The notes beneath the pieces are model-generated. The model had not been told where the DNA came from, made no database searches, and saw only the letters and a program-made list of their open reading frames with translations. The translations under genes and the position numbers were made by a program. From the NCBI RefSeq assembly GCF_002843605.1, contig NZ_CP025263.1, positions 4,803,501 through 4,867,500 on the forward strand: 64,000 nucleotides of DNA. The letters run 5' to 3'. Numbering within the stretch: position 1 is the first letter of the stretch; every line of letters begins with the position of its first letter. The stretch comes from Pseudomonas sp. S09G 359. Lineage in GTDB: Bacteria > Pseudomonadota > Gammaproteobacteria > Pseudomonadales > Pseudomonadaceae. This document shows, piece by piece, positions 43,717 through 54,400 of this stretch.

Positions 43717-45459
43717 ATGCGGCATCTGTTTACCTTTCTGCTGGTAATGTTCGCGGGATTCGCCCAGGCCGCGCCTGGCAACCCTTTTGAGACCAAACCC
43801 GATTTCCTCCCGGTGGGCAAAGCTTTCACCTTTACCTCCGAGCGCCTGGAATCCGGCGAAACCCAGCTGTATTGGCAGATTGCCGACGGTTATTACCTGT
43901 ACCAGCAGCGCATGAAATTCGACGGCCTGGCGGAAAAGCCGGTGCTGCCCAAAGGCGAGCCGCATAGCGACGAGTTCTTCGGCGAACAAGAGGTCTATCG
44001 CCAGGGCCTGGAAGTGAAAATCCCCGCCGGCACCACCGGCCAGGTCAAGCTGGGCTGGCAGGGCTGCGCCGACGCGGGCCTGTGCTACCCGCCGCAATCG
44101 ATCACCGTAGACCTAGGCGGTCCAGCCGTCGCGCCTGCCCCTGCGGTAGCCTCCGCCGGTGCGGCCGACGACCAGCAACTGGCAAAATTCCTCGGCGAAA
44201 GCAACCTGTTCTGGAGCCTCTTGGCCATGTTCGGCCTGGGCCTGCTGTTGGCCTTCCTGCCCTGCTCCTTGCCGATGTTGCCGATTCTCGCCGGCCTGGT
44301 GGTGGGCAGCGGCGCGAGCCCACGCCGGGGTTTTGCCCTCGCCGGCAGCTACGTGGTGAGCATGGCACTGGTGTACGCCGCGCTGGGCGTGGCCGCCGCC
44401 TTGCTCGGCGGCAACTTGCAGGCCTGGTTGCAACAACCCTGGATTCTGGGCTCTTTCGCCGCGCTGTTTATCCTGCTGTCATTGCCGATGTTCGGTTTCT
44501 TCGAACTGCAACTGCCGGCATTCCTGCGTGACCGCCTCGACAACCTCAGCCGCCAGCAGCGCGGTGGCAGCCTGGTAGGGGCCGGCGTCCTCGGCGCCTT
44601 GTCCGGGCTGCTGGTGGGTCCGTGCATGACCGCACCGCTGGCGGGCCTGCTGCTGTACATCGCCCAGACCGGTGATGTGGTGTTTGGTGGCCTGGCGCTG
44701 TTCGCCCTGGGCATTGGCATCGGCGTGCCGCTGCTGCTGCTGGTGACTGTCGGCAACAGCGTGCTGCCCAAGTCCGGTACCTGGATGAACCTGCTCAAGG
44801 GCATCTTCGGTTTCCTGTTCCTGGGCACGGCCCTGGTGCTGATCCAACCCCTGCTCGGCGACACCCTGTGGGTAGGCGCCTGGGGCGCGTTGGCGATACT
44901 GGTCGGCTATTGCGGCTGGCGGGTAGCCCGCGACACCGGCCGGGCGGCCATGCTGGTGGGTGCCGGCTCGCTGCTGCTGGGCCTCTGGGGCAGCGCGCTG
45001 GTGATCGGCGCGGCAGGCGGCAGCGATGACGTATGGCAACCGTTGAAGGTCTACAGCGGCGCCCGCACCGCTGGCGCACCCAACGCCCACGAAGCCTTCA
45101 CCGCGGTGAACACGCCTGCAGCTCTGCAAGGCCAACTCGACGAAGCCAGGGCCCAGGGCCAATGGGTGTTGCTCGACTACTACGCCGATTGGTGCCGGTC
45201 CTGCAAGATCATGGAAAAAAGCGTGTTCGGCAAACCCGAGGTCATGGCCGCCCTCAACGGCGTGCGCCTGCTGCGGGTCGACGTGACGGCGGACAACGTT
45301 GCCAGCCGTCAACTGCTGGAACGCTACCAGATCCCCGGGCCACCGACCTTTATCTGGATCGGCCCCAACGGTGAAGAACGCCGCGCCCAACGCATCACTG
45401 GCGAGGTGGATGCCGATACCTTCCTGCAACGCTGGAATCAGACCCGAGAAGCCCGCTGA
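43717..45459 (+). CDS. dsbD: Thiol:disulfide interchange protein DsbD
   Basis: DsbD passes electrons from cytoplasmic thioredoxin to periplasmic thiol proteins. The 580-residue protein has a signal peptide, an nDsbD domain with the cysteine pair in GCADAGLCYPP, eight membrane helices with the cysteines in AFLPCSLPM and LVGPCMTAPLAG, and a C-terminal thioredoxin domain with WCRSCKIMEK. I start it at the ATG at 43717, 7 nt after AAGG; a TTG two codons upstream lies too close to that site. It overlaps the next gene by 1 nt. Confidence 0.94.
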   Translation: MRHLFTFLLVMFAGFAQAAPGNPFETKPDFLPVGKAFTFTSERLESGETQLYWQIADGYYLYQQRMKFDGLAEKPVLPKGEPHSDEFFGEQEVYRQGLEVKIPAGTTGQVKLGWQGCADAGLCYPPQSITVDLGGPAVAPAPAVASAGAADDQQLAKFLGESNLFWSLLAMFGLGLLLAFLPCSLPMLPILAGLVVGSGASPRRGFALAGSYVVSMALVYAALGVAAALLGGNLQAWLQQPWILGSFAALFILLSLPMFGFFELQLPAFLRDRLDNLSRQQRGGSLVGAGVLGALSGLLVGPCMTAPLAGLLLYIAQTGDVVFGGLALFALGIGIGVPLLLLVTVGNSVLPKSGTWMNLLKGIFGFLFLGTALVLIQPLLGDTLWVGAWGALAILVGYCGWRVARDTGRAAMLVGAGSLLLGLWGSALVIGAAGGSDDVWQPLKVYSGARTAGAPNAHEAFTAVNTPAALQGQLDEARAQGQWVLLDYYADWCRSCKIMEKSVFGKPEVMAALNGVRLLRVDVTADNVASRQLLERYQIPGPPTFIWIGPNGEERRAQRITGEVDADTFLQRWNQTREAR

Positions 45460-46304
45460 TGCTGACCCTGACCATCGGCACTTTCGCCATCGCGCTGAAT
45501 CACATCCTGCTGATCAGCGCGCTGATTCTCGCCACCCTGGTGGGTTGGCGGGTGGCCAAGCGTGGTGGTGAAAACCCGGAATCGGTGCTGTTCAGCCTGT
45601 TCCTGCTGGGTATGTTGGTAGCGCGCATCAGCTTTGTGCTGATGTATTGGAGCGAATACAGCCACGACCCCCTGCAGATGGTCGACCTGCGCGACGGCGG
45701 CTTTCTCGCCTGGCCTGGCGTAATCGCGCTGGTGCTCGGGGCATTGGCCTACGGCTGGCGCCGCCCGGCGCTGCGCAAGCCACTGGGTGCCGGGGTGATC
45801 ACCGGGTTGGTGTTCTGGGGCCTGACCAGCGTGTCCCTGAGCCTGTACGACAAGGGCTCGCAATTGCCGGAGATCAGCTTGCGCAATGCCAATGGCGAGG
45901 TGGTGCAATTGGCCGACTACAAAGGCGGCCCGCTGGTGATCAACCTGTGGGCCACCTGGTGCCCGCCCTGCCGGCGCGAAATGCCGGTGCTGGAGCGCGC
46001 ACAGCACCAACGCCCCGACGTGACATTCCTGTTCGTCAACCAGGCCGAAAGCATGCAAAGCGTCAGCACCTTCCTGGCCACCCAGGGCCTGACCCTGGAC
46101 AACGTACTGTTTGACGCCAGCGGCCGCCTCGGCCAGGCCGTGGGCTCCATGGCCCTGCCGACTACGCTGTTCTACCAAGCCGACGGGCGCCTGATCAACA
46201 GCCACCTGGGCGAGCTGTCCCAAGCCAGCCTGGCCCGCGCCATGGAACCCTTCGACACCGCCCCTGAAAGGAAACCGACATGCCAAGCCTCCGCCACCTG
46301 CTGA
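45459..46304 (+). CDS. TlpA/DsbE-like membrane thioredoxin
   Basis: The 281-residue protein has an N-terminal membrane part with about four hydrophobic segments (1-125) and a C-terminal periplasmic thioredoxin domain with WATWCPPCRREMP (Cys168-Cys171) and cis-Pro in MALPTTLFY. It probably receives electrons from DsbD and reduces periplasmic disulfides. It overlaps dsbD by 1 nt and dsbG by 25 nt, so the three genes are tightly coupled. The membrane-fused form differs from the short DsbE/CcmG of cytochrome maturation. It matches PA2477 by position. Confidence 0.88.
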   Translation: MLTLTIGTFAIALNHILLISALILATLVGWRVAKRGGENPESVLFSLFLLGMLVARISFVLMYWSEYSHDPLQMVDLRDGGFLAWPGVIALVLGALAYGWRRPALRKPLGAGVITGLVFWGLTSVSLSLYDKGSQLPEISLRNANGEVVQLADYKGGPLVINLWATWCPPCRREMPVLERAQHQRPDVTFLFVNQAESMQSVSTFLATQGLTLDNVLFDASGRLGQAVGSMALPTTLFYQADGRLINSHLGELSQASLARAMEPFDTAPERKPTCQASATC

Positions 46305-47041
46305 CCCTGCTGCCGCTGACGCTTGCGGCCACACTGGCCCAGGCCGAAGACTGGCCGGCACCGATCAAACAGATTGAGGCCAAGGGTGCCAAGATCCTCG
46401 GCAAATTCGACGCCCCCAGCGGCCTCACGGGCTACGCCGCGCAGTACCAAAACCGTGGCATGGCCCTGTACCTGACCGCCGACGGCAAAAGCGTGCTCGC
46501 CGGCAACCTGTACGACGCCCAGGGCAATGACCTGAGCAGCGCGCCCCTGGAAAAACTGGTGTATGCGCCGATGGCCAAGCAAGTCTGGGCCAAGATGGAA
46601 ACAAGCAGCTGGATCCAGGACGGCGACAAAAACGCACCGCGCATCGTCTACCTGTTCAGTGACCCCAACTGCCCTTACTGCAACATGTTCTGGGAACAGG
46701 CACGCCCGTGGGTGAAAGCCGGCAAGGTGCAGTTACGCCACATCATGGTGGGGATCATCCGCGAAGACAGCCCCGGCAAATCCGCCGCGCTGTTCGCCGC
46801 CAAAGACCCGCAAAAAGCCCTGGAAGCACACGAAGCCGCCGGCAAGGCCAGCAAGTTGCAGGCACTGGACAAGATCCCGGCCGATATCGAGGCCAAGCTC
46901 GACGCCAATATGAAGTTGATGGATGAGCTGGAGTTGTCGGCGACGCCGGCGATTTTCTATCTGGATGACAAGGGCGGCTTGCAGCAACAGCAAGGCGCGC
47001 CGTCGCCGGAGAAGTTGGTGAAGATTATGGGGCCGAAGTAA
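46280..47041 (+). CDS. dsbG: Periplasmic disulfide isomerase DsbG
   Basis: The 253-residue protein has a signal peptide (residues 1-22, ending AQA), an N-terminal dimerisation domain (about 25-90) and a thioredoxin domain with CPYC at Cys131-Cys134 (FSDPNCPYCNMFWEQ) and cis-Pro in SATPAIFY. DsbG protects and isomerises periplasmic cysteines and is kept reduced by DsbD. GAAAGGA precedes the ATG inside the end of the previous gene. Confidence 0.93.
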   Translation: MPSLRHLLTLLPLTLAATLAQAEDWPAPIKQIEAKGAKILGKFDAPSGLTGYAAQYQNRGMALYLTADGKSVLAGNLYDAQGNDLSSAPLEKLVYAPMAKQVWAKMETSSWIQDGDKNAPRIVYLFSDPNCPYCNMFWEQARPWVKAGKVQLRHIMVGIIREDSPGKSAALFAAKDPQKALEAHEAAGKASKLQALDKIPADIEAKLDANMKLMDELELSATPAIFYLDDKGGLQQQQGAPSPEKLVKIMGPK

Positions 47042-47081
47042 AACTGCCTGAAAGTATCAGATTTTTTACGCTCGGGTCGAT

Positions 47082-47104
47082 AAAGGCCTGCCGTTAGGCA
47101 GGCC
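47082..47104. terminator. Hairpin between convergent dsbG and the unknown gene
   Basis: GGCCTGCC / GGCAGGCC is a perfect 8-bp stem with a GTTA loop. On the minus strand TTT follows, so it may act mainly for the minus-strand gene; no T-run is seen on the plus side. Confidence 0.5.
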
Positions 47105-47221
47105 GTAGCGTTACCTGTTAGGCCTGATAAATCGATCGCAGCAAAGGATCGGAAATGGCTCATAGCGCTCCGACGCTGACAGGCTGGACTGCCCCAGACT
47201 CGCCAAATGTCTTAGAGCACT

Positions 47222-48190
47222 CTATGCCCCTTGAACGAGAAGATCGTCAATATCGTAGTCATCTCCATTTCCCCCTGGACCAACGAACTGATGTGTATAG
47301 ACACTCAACGTCATACTTCTAGCCGTTGATATGAATGTTCCTCTTAGCGGTTCAAAGCGAGTCGTTGTAGGAAAACTAACCGGATCGGTCACATCAATCG
47401 TAGTTGTACCATCGCTGGCATGTAGCGAAAGCGTTGGCACGGGGATAAGCAAATTTCTACGTCTGACCATCACGCTAAATTCGTACACCACGCCAACCAC
47501 AAATTCATCGTACTCCTTAGTCAACAACGTACCCGGCCTGGTATCAGAGGCATCATGCACCAAAAAATAGTTGCCCCCACTGTGAGCGTTTATCAAATCC
47601 ACGTCACGATAGGCAGCTTCACCACGCTCCCATCCGTTCCAATCATTGTCAGTAAACGTGGTTAAGTCTCGAAATTTCTGACGGTAGATCAATTCCAATT
47701 CGGGAAAAACAACCACCGGCCCCTCTTCACAACAGGCGTCCACCGCCGTCTTGAAGACGATGGTCAACGGGCTATCGTGAAGAAGCTTTTCCAGCTCTTC
47801 ACGCAGAAGAACGCGCGATATCCCGTTTTCCACTTCATTCGCCGTAATCGGCTCACCGTCCATCAGCTGTAGAGTGTAGGCAGTACCATCCTTAAGGGTG
47901 CTGAGGCATTCCAGCCAGCCCTTTTGCCCCTCCTCCAAAAAAGCCCATTTTCTAATAATGACAGTGGCGTCCCCGTTGAAATTACGCAGGTCCAGAATTT
48001 CACCGTCAGCCTCCGGCACTTCGGGTGCTGGCAACTGCGTAGGCACAGTAAAATTCAGGTCCGTGATCACTTCGCACACACGGGTGACGGTACGCCTGAT
48101 CGTTATCGTCTTGGTAACCGCAGGGCTATCCAACTCCCCAGGGTTGTTATCACATGCCAATACGCCGCTCGCAGACAGTTCTTTAGCCAC
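47222..48190 (-). CDS. Unknown 322-residue protein with C-terminal beta-sandwich-like region
   Basis: I do not recognise the family. The N-terminal part (1-175) is acidic and contains LASG-like MAKELSASGVLACDNN, a Cys pair DACCEEG near 152, and mixed alpha/beta content. Residues about 180-320 look like a carbohydrate-binding-module-type beta sandwich: FTDNDWNGWERGEAAY, VVYEFSVMVRRRN and MTLSVYTHQFVGPGG, ending in an acidic DDYDIDDLLV strand. No signal peptide or membrane helix is seen. It starts with GTG behind GGAGG. Its base composition looks lower in GC than its neighbours, which suggests transfer into the gap between dsbG and pvdL. Confidence 0.72.
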   Translation of the reverse strand: MAKELSASGVLACDNNPGELDSPAVTKTITIRRTVTRVCEVITDLNFTVPTQLPAPEVPEADGEILDLRNFNGDATVIIRKWAFLEEGQKGWLECLSTLKDGTAYTLQLMDGEPITANEVENGISRVLLREELEKLLHDSPLTIVFKTAVDACCEEGPVVVFPELELIYRQKFRDLTTFTDNDWNGWERGEAAYRDVDLINAHSGGNYFLVHDASDTRPGTLLTKEYDEFVVGVVYEFSVMVRRRNLLIPVPTLSLHASDGTTTIDVTDPVSFPTTTRFEPLRGTFISTARSMTLSVYTHQFVGPGGNGDDYDIDDLLVQGA

Positions 48191-48443
48191 GGTAAAGCCT
48201 CCAGTGCAGGTAGATGGAAATCAGCCACAACACGAGCTTCATTCAATGCCTGGACGACAGGCGTTGGCTACTGTGAAAGTTGACAGGTAGCGGGCAAAAA
48301 ACCAGGTTTACCGACCGGCGGAAGTGAGCGGCGTCTGAGCTGACGCCATCGGGGGCAAGCCCCCTCCCACACTTTGAATGTGTTCACCATTCAAAATGTG
48401 GGAGCTGGCTTGCCTGCGATGAGGCCCTGACAGGCGAAGAGGA
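48191..48443. other. Gap between the unknown gene and the pvdL end
   Basis: No gene is seen. It holds the promoter-side leader of the unknown gene and the inverted REP pair at 48345-48422. No clear terminator follows the pvdL stop. Confidence 0.5.
48345..48422. repeat. REP pair in reversed (tail-to-tail) order
   Basis: The first unit reads CGGGGGCAAGCCCCCTCCCA outward-in and the second reads GTGGGAGCTGGCTTGCCTGCG; the order is the opposite of the other REPINs. Between them TTGAATG / CATTCAA forms a small hairpin. Confidence 0.75.
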
Positions 48444-51400
48444 TTAAAGCCCCTCCAACTCCGCCATCAGATCACTCAACCGATCCACCTTCTCCGCACT
48501 GATGTCATTGGCCGCCAACCCATCGATGTACTCGGCCAACTCCGCCACCGTGCTGCATTCGAACATCGCCCGCAGCGGCACATCGCGTTGCAGGGTTTTC
48601 TGCACGCGTGAGGCAATCTGCGTGGCCAGCAATGAATGCCCGCCCAGTTCGAAGAAGTTGTCCTGTACCCCCACCCGCTCAACCTTCAGCACTTCGGCCC
48701 AGATTGCCGCCAGCGTGCCTTCCAGTTCGTTACGCGGTGCCAGGTAGTCCTGGCTGTGCAGCTGGCCGATTTCCAACTCAGGCAAAGCCTTGCGGTCGAG
48801 TTTGCCGTTGGCGTTCAGCGGCAGGCGCGCAAGCCATAGCCAGTGCAGCGGCACCATGTATTCCGGCAGTTCGGCACGCAGGCGCTGCTTGATGCGGTCC
48901 AGGCGCTCACTTTGACTCAGCGTTTCATCTGCCGCCACCAGGTAGCCAACCAGGTGCTTGCCGTTGACGCCTTCCTGCACGCCGACGGCCGCATCACGCA
49001 CTTCCGGCTGCTCATGCAGGCGCGCTTCGATTTCACCCAGCTCGATGCGGTAGCCGCGAATTTTCACCTGGTGGTCGATACGCCCGACGTATTCCAGCAC
49101 ACCATCACTGCGCCGACGCGCCAGGTCGCCGGTACGGTACAGGCGCTCGCCCGCTGCGCCGAACGGGTTCGGCACAAACACTTGCGCTGTGCGCAACGGG
49201 TCGCTGACATAGCCTCGGCCCACGCCGGTGCCGGCCACGCACAATTCACCGACGGCGCCCTGCGGCACCAACTCCAGCGCGCCATCCAGCAGGTACAAAC
49301 GGTTGTTGTCGGTCGGCGTACCAATCGGCAGATAAGTGCCACGGGTGGACGCCACATCGACACGGAAGAACGCCACGTCATCCGAACATTCCGCCGGGCC
49401 ATAGGCGTTGACCAAGCCAATCTGCGGATAACGCTGCAACCACTGGTGCGCCAGCTCCGGCGGCATCGCTTCACCGGTCGGCAGCATCCAGCGCAGGCCG
49501 TCCAGGCTGATGCGGTCCTGGGCCAGCATGCCCTGGATCAGCGACGGTACACTTTCCAGCACGGTAATGCCTTGGGCCTGGACATGCTCCAGCAAGCCCT
49601 GCGGATCATGGGCCAGGGTGTTCGGCACAATATCCACCCGCGCGCCGAACAGTGGCGCCGCCAGGAACTGCCACACGGAAATATCGAAACTTTGCGACGC
49701 GGTCTGCGCGATCACATCCGCCGCGCTCAGGTCCAGGTACGGCACCTTGCTCAACTGGTTATTGAGCATACCGCGCTGTTCCACCATCACGCCTTTGGGC
49801 AGGCCGGTAGAGCCGGAGGTGTAGATCACATAAGCGAGGTTATCCGGGCCGCTGTACACCCCAGGGTTTTCCCCGCGCCCAGGCACTTCTTCCCAGACCA
49901 GCAACTGGCAGTCGGTACCGTCCAGCAGTTCAATCGCCTGCTCGCGACACGCCTCGGTGCACACCAGCAAAGGCGTGCGGCTCAGGTCGATGATGCGGCT
50001 CAGGCGCGAGTGTGGCAGGCCAGGGTCCAGCGGCAGGTAACCGGCACCGGCCTTGAAGCTGCCGATGATCATGCCCAACAGGTCGAGGTTACGCTCGCCC
50101 AACAACGCCACCGGTTGGTCCAGGCCGACGCCGGCCGCAATCAGCGCATGCCCCAGGCCGTTACTGCGTCGGTTCAACTGGTCGTAGGTCCATTGTTCAT
50201 CCAGGCAACTGGCGGCGATCCGCTGTGGCTGCGCACTCACCTGTGCTTCGAACAACTCGATATAGCTGCGCCCCAGCGGGTAGGCGTGCTCGCTTTGGTT
50301 GCAGCCCTCCACCAGGAATTCGCGCTCCTGTTCGCCAATCAGCGGCAGGTCGGCCATGTCGCCATGGAAGCCCTGCACCAGCGCCAGCAGCAGGCGCTTG
50401 AACTCGCCGAGCATGCCTTGCACGGTGGTTTCGTCGAAGTAACGTTGGTCGTAGGACAGGTGCAGGCCAAGGTCATCCCCCGGGTAGCACACGGCCGTCA
50501 GCGGGAAGTTGGTGTGGGTGCGGCCGGAGTCCGAGGTGGCATTCAGGCTTTGCGCGCGGTCCAGCACCGAGGTTTCCACCGGGGCATTTTCGAACACGAA
50601 CAGGCTGTCGAACAGCGGCTGGCCCTTGGGCAGTTCGCTGTGTTCCTGAATGGTCACCAGCGGCAGGTACTCGTACTCGCGCAGCTGCATATTGCTGTCG
50701 AGCAGGCCGCTCAGCCACTGGCGCACGCTGCAGCGCTGGTCGTCTTCAGGCAGTTTTACCCGCAGCGCGATGCTGTTGATAAACAGGCCGACGGTGCGCT
50801 GCATTTCCGGCATTTCCACCGGGCGCCCGGCCACGGTGACGCCGAACAGCACGTCACGGTCGCCGCTCAAGCGCCGCAGCACCAGGGCCCATGCCGCCTG
50901 GGCAAAGGTGTTGACGGTCAACTGATGCGCTTGGGCCAATTCACGCAATTGCGCGCCATCGCGGGCATCCAGACGGGTGTAGCAGTCACCCACCACCATG
51001 CCGCCGCTGTGGCCTGCGTGCTCACGCAGGAACGGCCGGTCGCTCGGGATCGGCGTGGTGCGCTCGAAACCCTGCAGGTTTTGCTGCCACCACTGGCGCG
51101 CCTCGTTCAGGTTCTGGCGTTGCAGCCAGGCGATGTAGTCGCGATAACGCGGCGGCGTGGCCAATTGCGCTTCAACACCTTCGCCCAAGGCCATGTAGAT
51201 CTCGAAGAAATCATTCATCAGCAACGAACGGCACCAGGCATCGATAAGGATGTGGTGGTTGCTCATCATGAACCAGTAGCGCGCCTCGCCCACGCGGATC
51301 AGGCGCAGGTGGAACGGTGCCTGGTTGAGCAGATCGAACCCGGCTTCACGCTCAGCCTTGAGCAGCGCTTGCAGACGCGGCTCTTGCTCGGCTTCGGGGG

Positions 51401-54400
51401 CGTGGCTCCAGTCCAGGTACTCGATCGGCGTGCTGCCCGGTTTGTGGATCACTTGCAGCATGTCTTCGCCGACGTTCCAGCAGAACGAAGCGCGCAAGGC
51501 TTCGTGACGGGCGATCACCGCCTGCCAGGCCTGGGCAAACCGCTCGGGGTCGAGGGCGCTGTTGATGCGGTAGCGGTCCTGCATGTAGTAGAGGCCAGTG
51601 CCCGGCTCCAGCAGCGTGTGCAGCAACAGGCCTTCCTGCATCGGGGTCAGCGGGTACACGTCCTCGATGACGCTGGCCGCAACCGGCAAGCTGTCCAGCT
51701 GTGGCTGGGTCAGGCGCGCGAGGGGGAAGTCGGACGGCGTGAGGCCGCCGGCACCGTCCTTGAGGCAATGCGCAATCAGGCTTTGCAGCTCGGCCAGGTA
51801 GGCATCCGCCAGTTCGCGAATGGTCTGCTGGTCGTGGCGTTCGCGGCTGAAGGTCCAGCGCAGCACCAGTTCGCCACCGTACACTTGGCTGTCCACACTC
51901 AACTCGTTGGGCAACGGCGCGTCCGGGTCATGGGCCACGCCGGCGGATTCGTCCAGCGGGTGGAACAGCGCATCGGCGCCGAAGCTCTGGTCGAACTGGC
52001 CGAGGTAGTTGAAGGTGATGGCCGCCGTCGGCAGCGCGGCCATGGTCTGCCGGCACTGATCGTCGGCCAGGTAGCGCAGCACGCCATAGCCGAGGCCCTT
52101 GTGCGGAACGGCGCGCAATTGCTCCTTGATCGCCTTGATCGAAGCGCCCTGCCCGGCGGCTTCTTCGATGTGCTGGGGCGTCAGGCGCAGTGGGTAGGCA
52201 CTGGTGAACCAGCCGACGCTGCGGGTCAAGTCGAGGTCATCGAACAGGGTTTCGCGGCCATGCCCTTCCAGTTGGATCAGCGCCGAGGCGTGCCCGCTCC
52301 AGCGGCACAACACACGCGCCAGCGCGGTCAGCAACAGGTCGTTGACCTGGGTGCGGTAGGCGCTCGGCGCCTGTTGCAGCAACTGGCGAGTGTGCTCGGC
52401 ATCCAGGCGCACGCTGAGCGTATCGGCATCGCGGTTGCGCAGCGAACCGTGGGGGCGATCAACGGGCAAGGTGACTGCCGGGCCCGCCAACTGCTCCTGC
52501 CAGGTGCTCAATTCTTCGCGCAGGGATTCGCTGCCGGCGTACGCCTGCAAACGCGCAGCCCAGTCTCGCAGGGCGCTGGTCTTGGCCGGTAGGCTGACCG
52601 ACTGGCCGGCGCTGAGTTGGCGATAGACGCTTTGCAGATCTTCCAGCAACACGCGCCACGACACGCCGTCCACCACCAGGTGATGGATCGCGATCAGCAG
52701 GCGCTGCTGGCCCTGCGGGCCGTCTACCAGCAAGGCGCGCAGCAGCGGCCCGTGTTCCAGGTCGAGGCTGCGCTGGGTGTCGGTGAACAGCGCGGTGCAT
52801 TGCGCCATGTCGCGCACTTGCGCCTGCATCAGCACGCCGCCGTGGGGCACGGCCAAGTGTTCGGCATGCCACTGCGCATCGCGCTGGGTAAAGCTCAGGC
52901 GCAGCGCGTCGTGGTGCTCCAGCACCGCCAGCAGCGCCTGCTCCAGGCGATGGGGCTCGAGCAATTGCAAAGGCTTGAGCAATAAGGCCTGGTTCCAGTG
53001 CTTGCGATTCGGGATCTCGGTGTCGAAGAACCAATGCTGGATCGGCGTGAGCCCCGAGCTACCGGTAAGCACACCCTGCTCGGCGCTGACCTGCTCGGAG
53101 CGCGTGGCGACGGCGGCCAGGGCTTGTACGCTCTGGTGCTGGAACAGGTCGCGCGGGCTGAAATGAATCCCCGCCTGGCGTGCCCGGCTGACCACCTGGA
53201 TCGACAGGATCGAATCGCCGCCCAGCTCAAAGAAGTTATCGTCGAGGCCGACTTGCTGCACGTTCAGTACCGCGCACCAGATCGCTGCCAAGGTGCTTTC
53301 CAACTCGTTGCGCGGCGCCACGTACTGTTGGCGGTTGGCCTCGGGATCAGGCTGCGGCAAGGCGCGGCGGTCGAGTTTGCCGTTGGCGGTCAGCGGCATG
53401 CTGTCCAGGACGATCAGGTGGGCAGGCACCATGTAGTCCGGCAGTTGCGCCTTGAGGTGCGCCTTCAACGCATCGCGCAAGGTGCCGTGCTCGGCATCGC
53501 TGACCAGGTACGCCACCAGCTGTTTACCACTGGGCGAATCCACGGCCAGCACCACCGCTTCGCGCACGGCGGTATGCTCCAGCAGGCGGGTTTCGATTTC
53601 GCCCAGCTCGATGCGGAAACCGCGAATCTTCACCTGGTGGTCAATGCGGCCCAAGTACTCCACCAGGCCATCGGCGCGTTGGCGCACCAAGTCACCGGTG
53701 CGGTACAGGCGGCCGCCAGTCGTGGCAAACGGGTCGGCGACAAAACGCTCCGCGGTCATGCCCGGCCGCTCGTGGTAACCCTGGGCCAGGCCGGCCCCGC
53801 CGACGTACAGCTCGCCCGTCGCGCCTTGTGGCACCAGGGCCAGGTCGGCGTCGAGAATATAGGCCACGCGGTCGCCGATGATGCTGCCGATCGGCACGCT
53901 GCCGGCGCCCTCCTCCAGTTGCTGCGGCGCCAGGCTGGCCAGCGGCATCACCACGGTTTCGGTCGGGCCATAGGCGTTGAAGAACAGCGCCGGCGTGAAC
54001 GCCGCGCGGATCCGTTGCAGGTGTTCGCCGGTCAGGGCCTCGCCACCCGTGATACACATGCGCACCGGCAAGGTCTGGCGTTGAGTGGCCAGCCACTGCG
54101 CCAACTGGCTGCCATAGCTGGGAGTAAAGCCCAGGATATTGATGCGATGGGTGCGGATCAGCGCGCAGATTTCCTCGGCATCCCACTGGCCCTGGGCGCG
54201 CAACACTACCTGCGCACCGCTGAGCAACGGCACCAGCAACCGCTCGGTGGCGGCGTCGAAGTTGATCGAATAGAAATGCAGCTCGCAATCGTCCGGACGC
54301 ATGCCGAAACGCTCGATCACCGCCTGGCAATGCATGGCGATTTCAGCGTGGGACACCACCACGCCTTTGGGTTTTCCGGTGGAGCCGGAGGTGTAGATCA

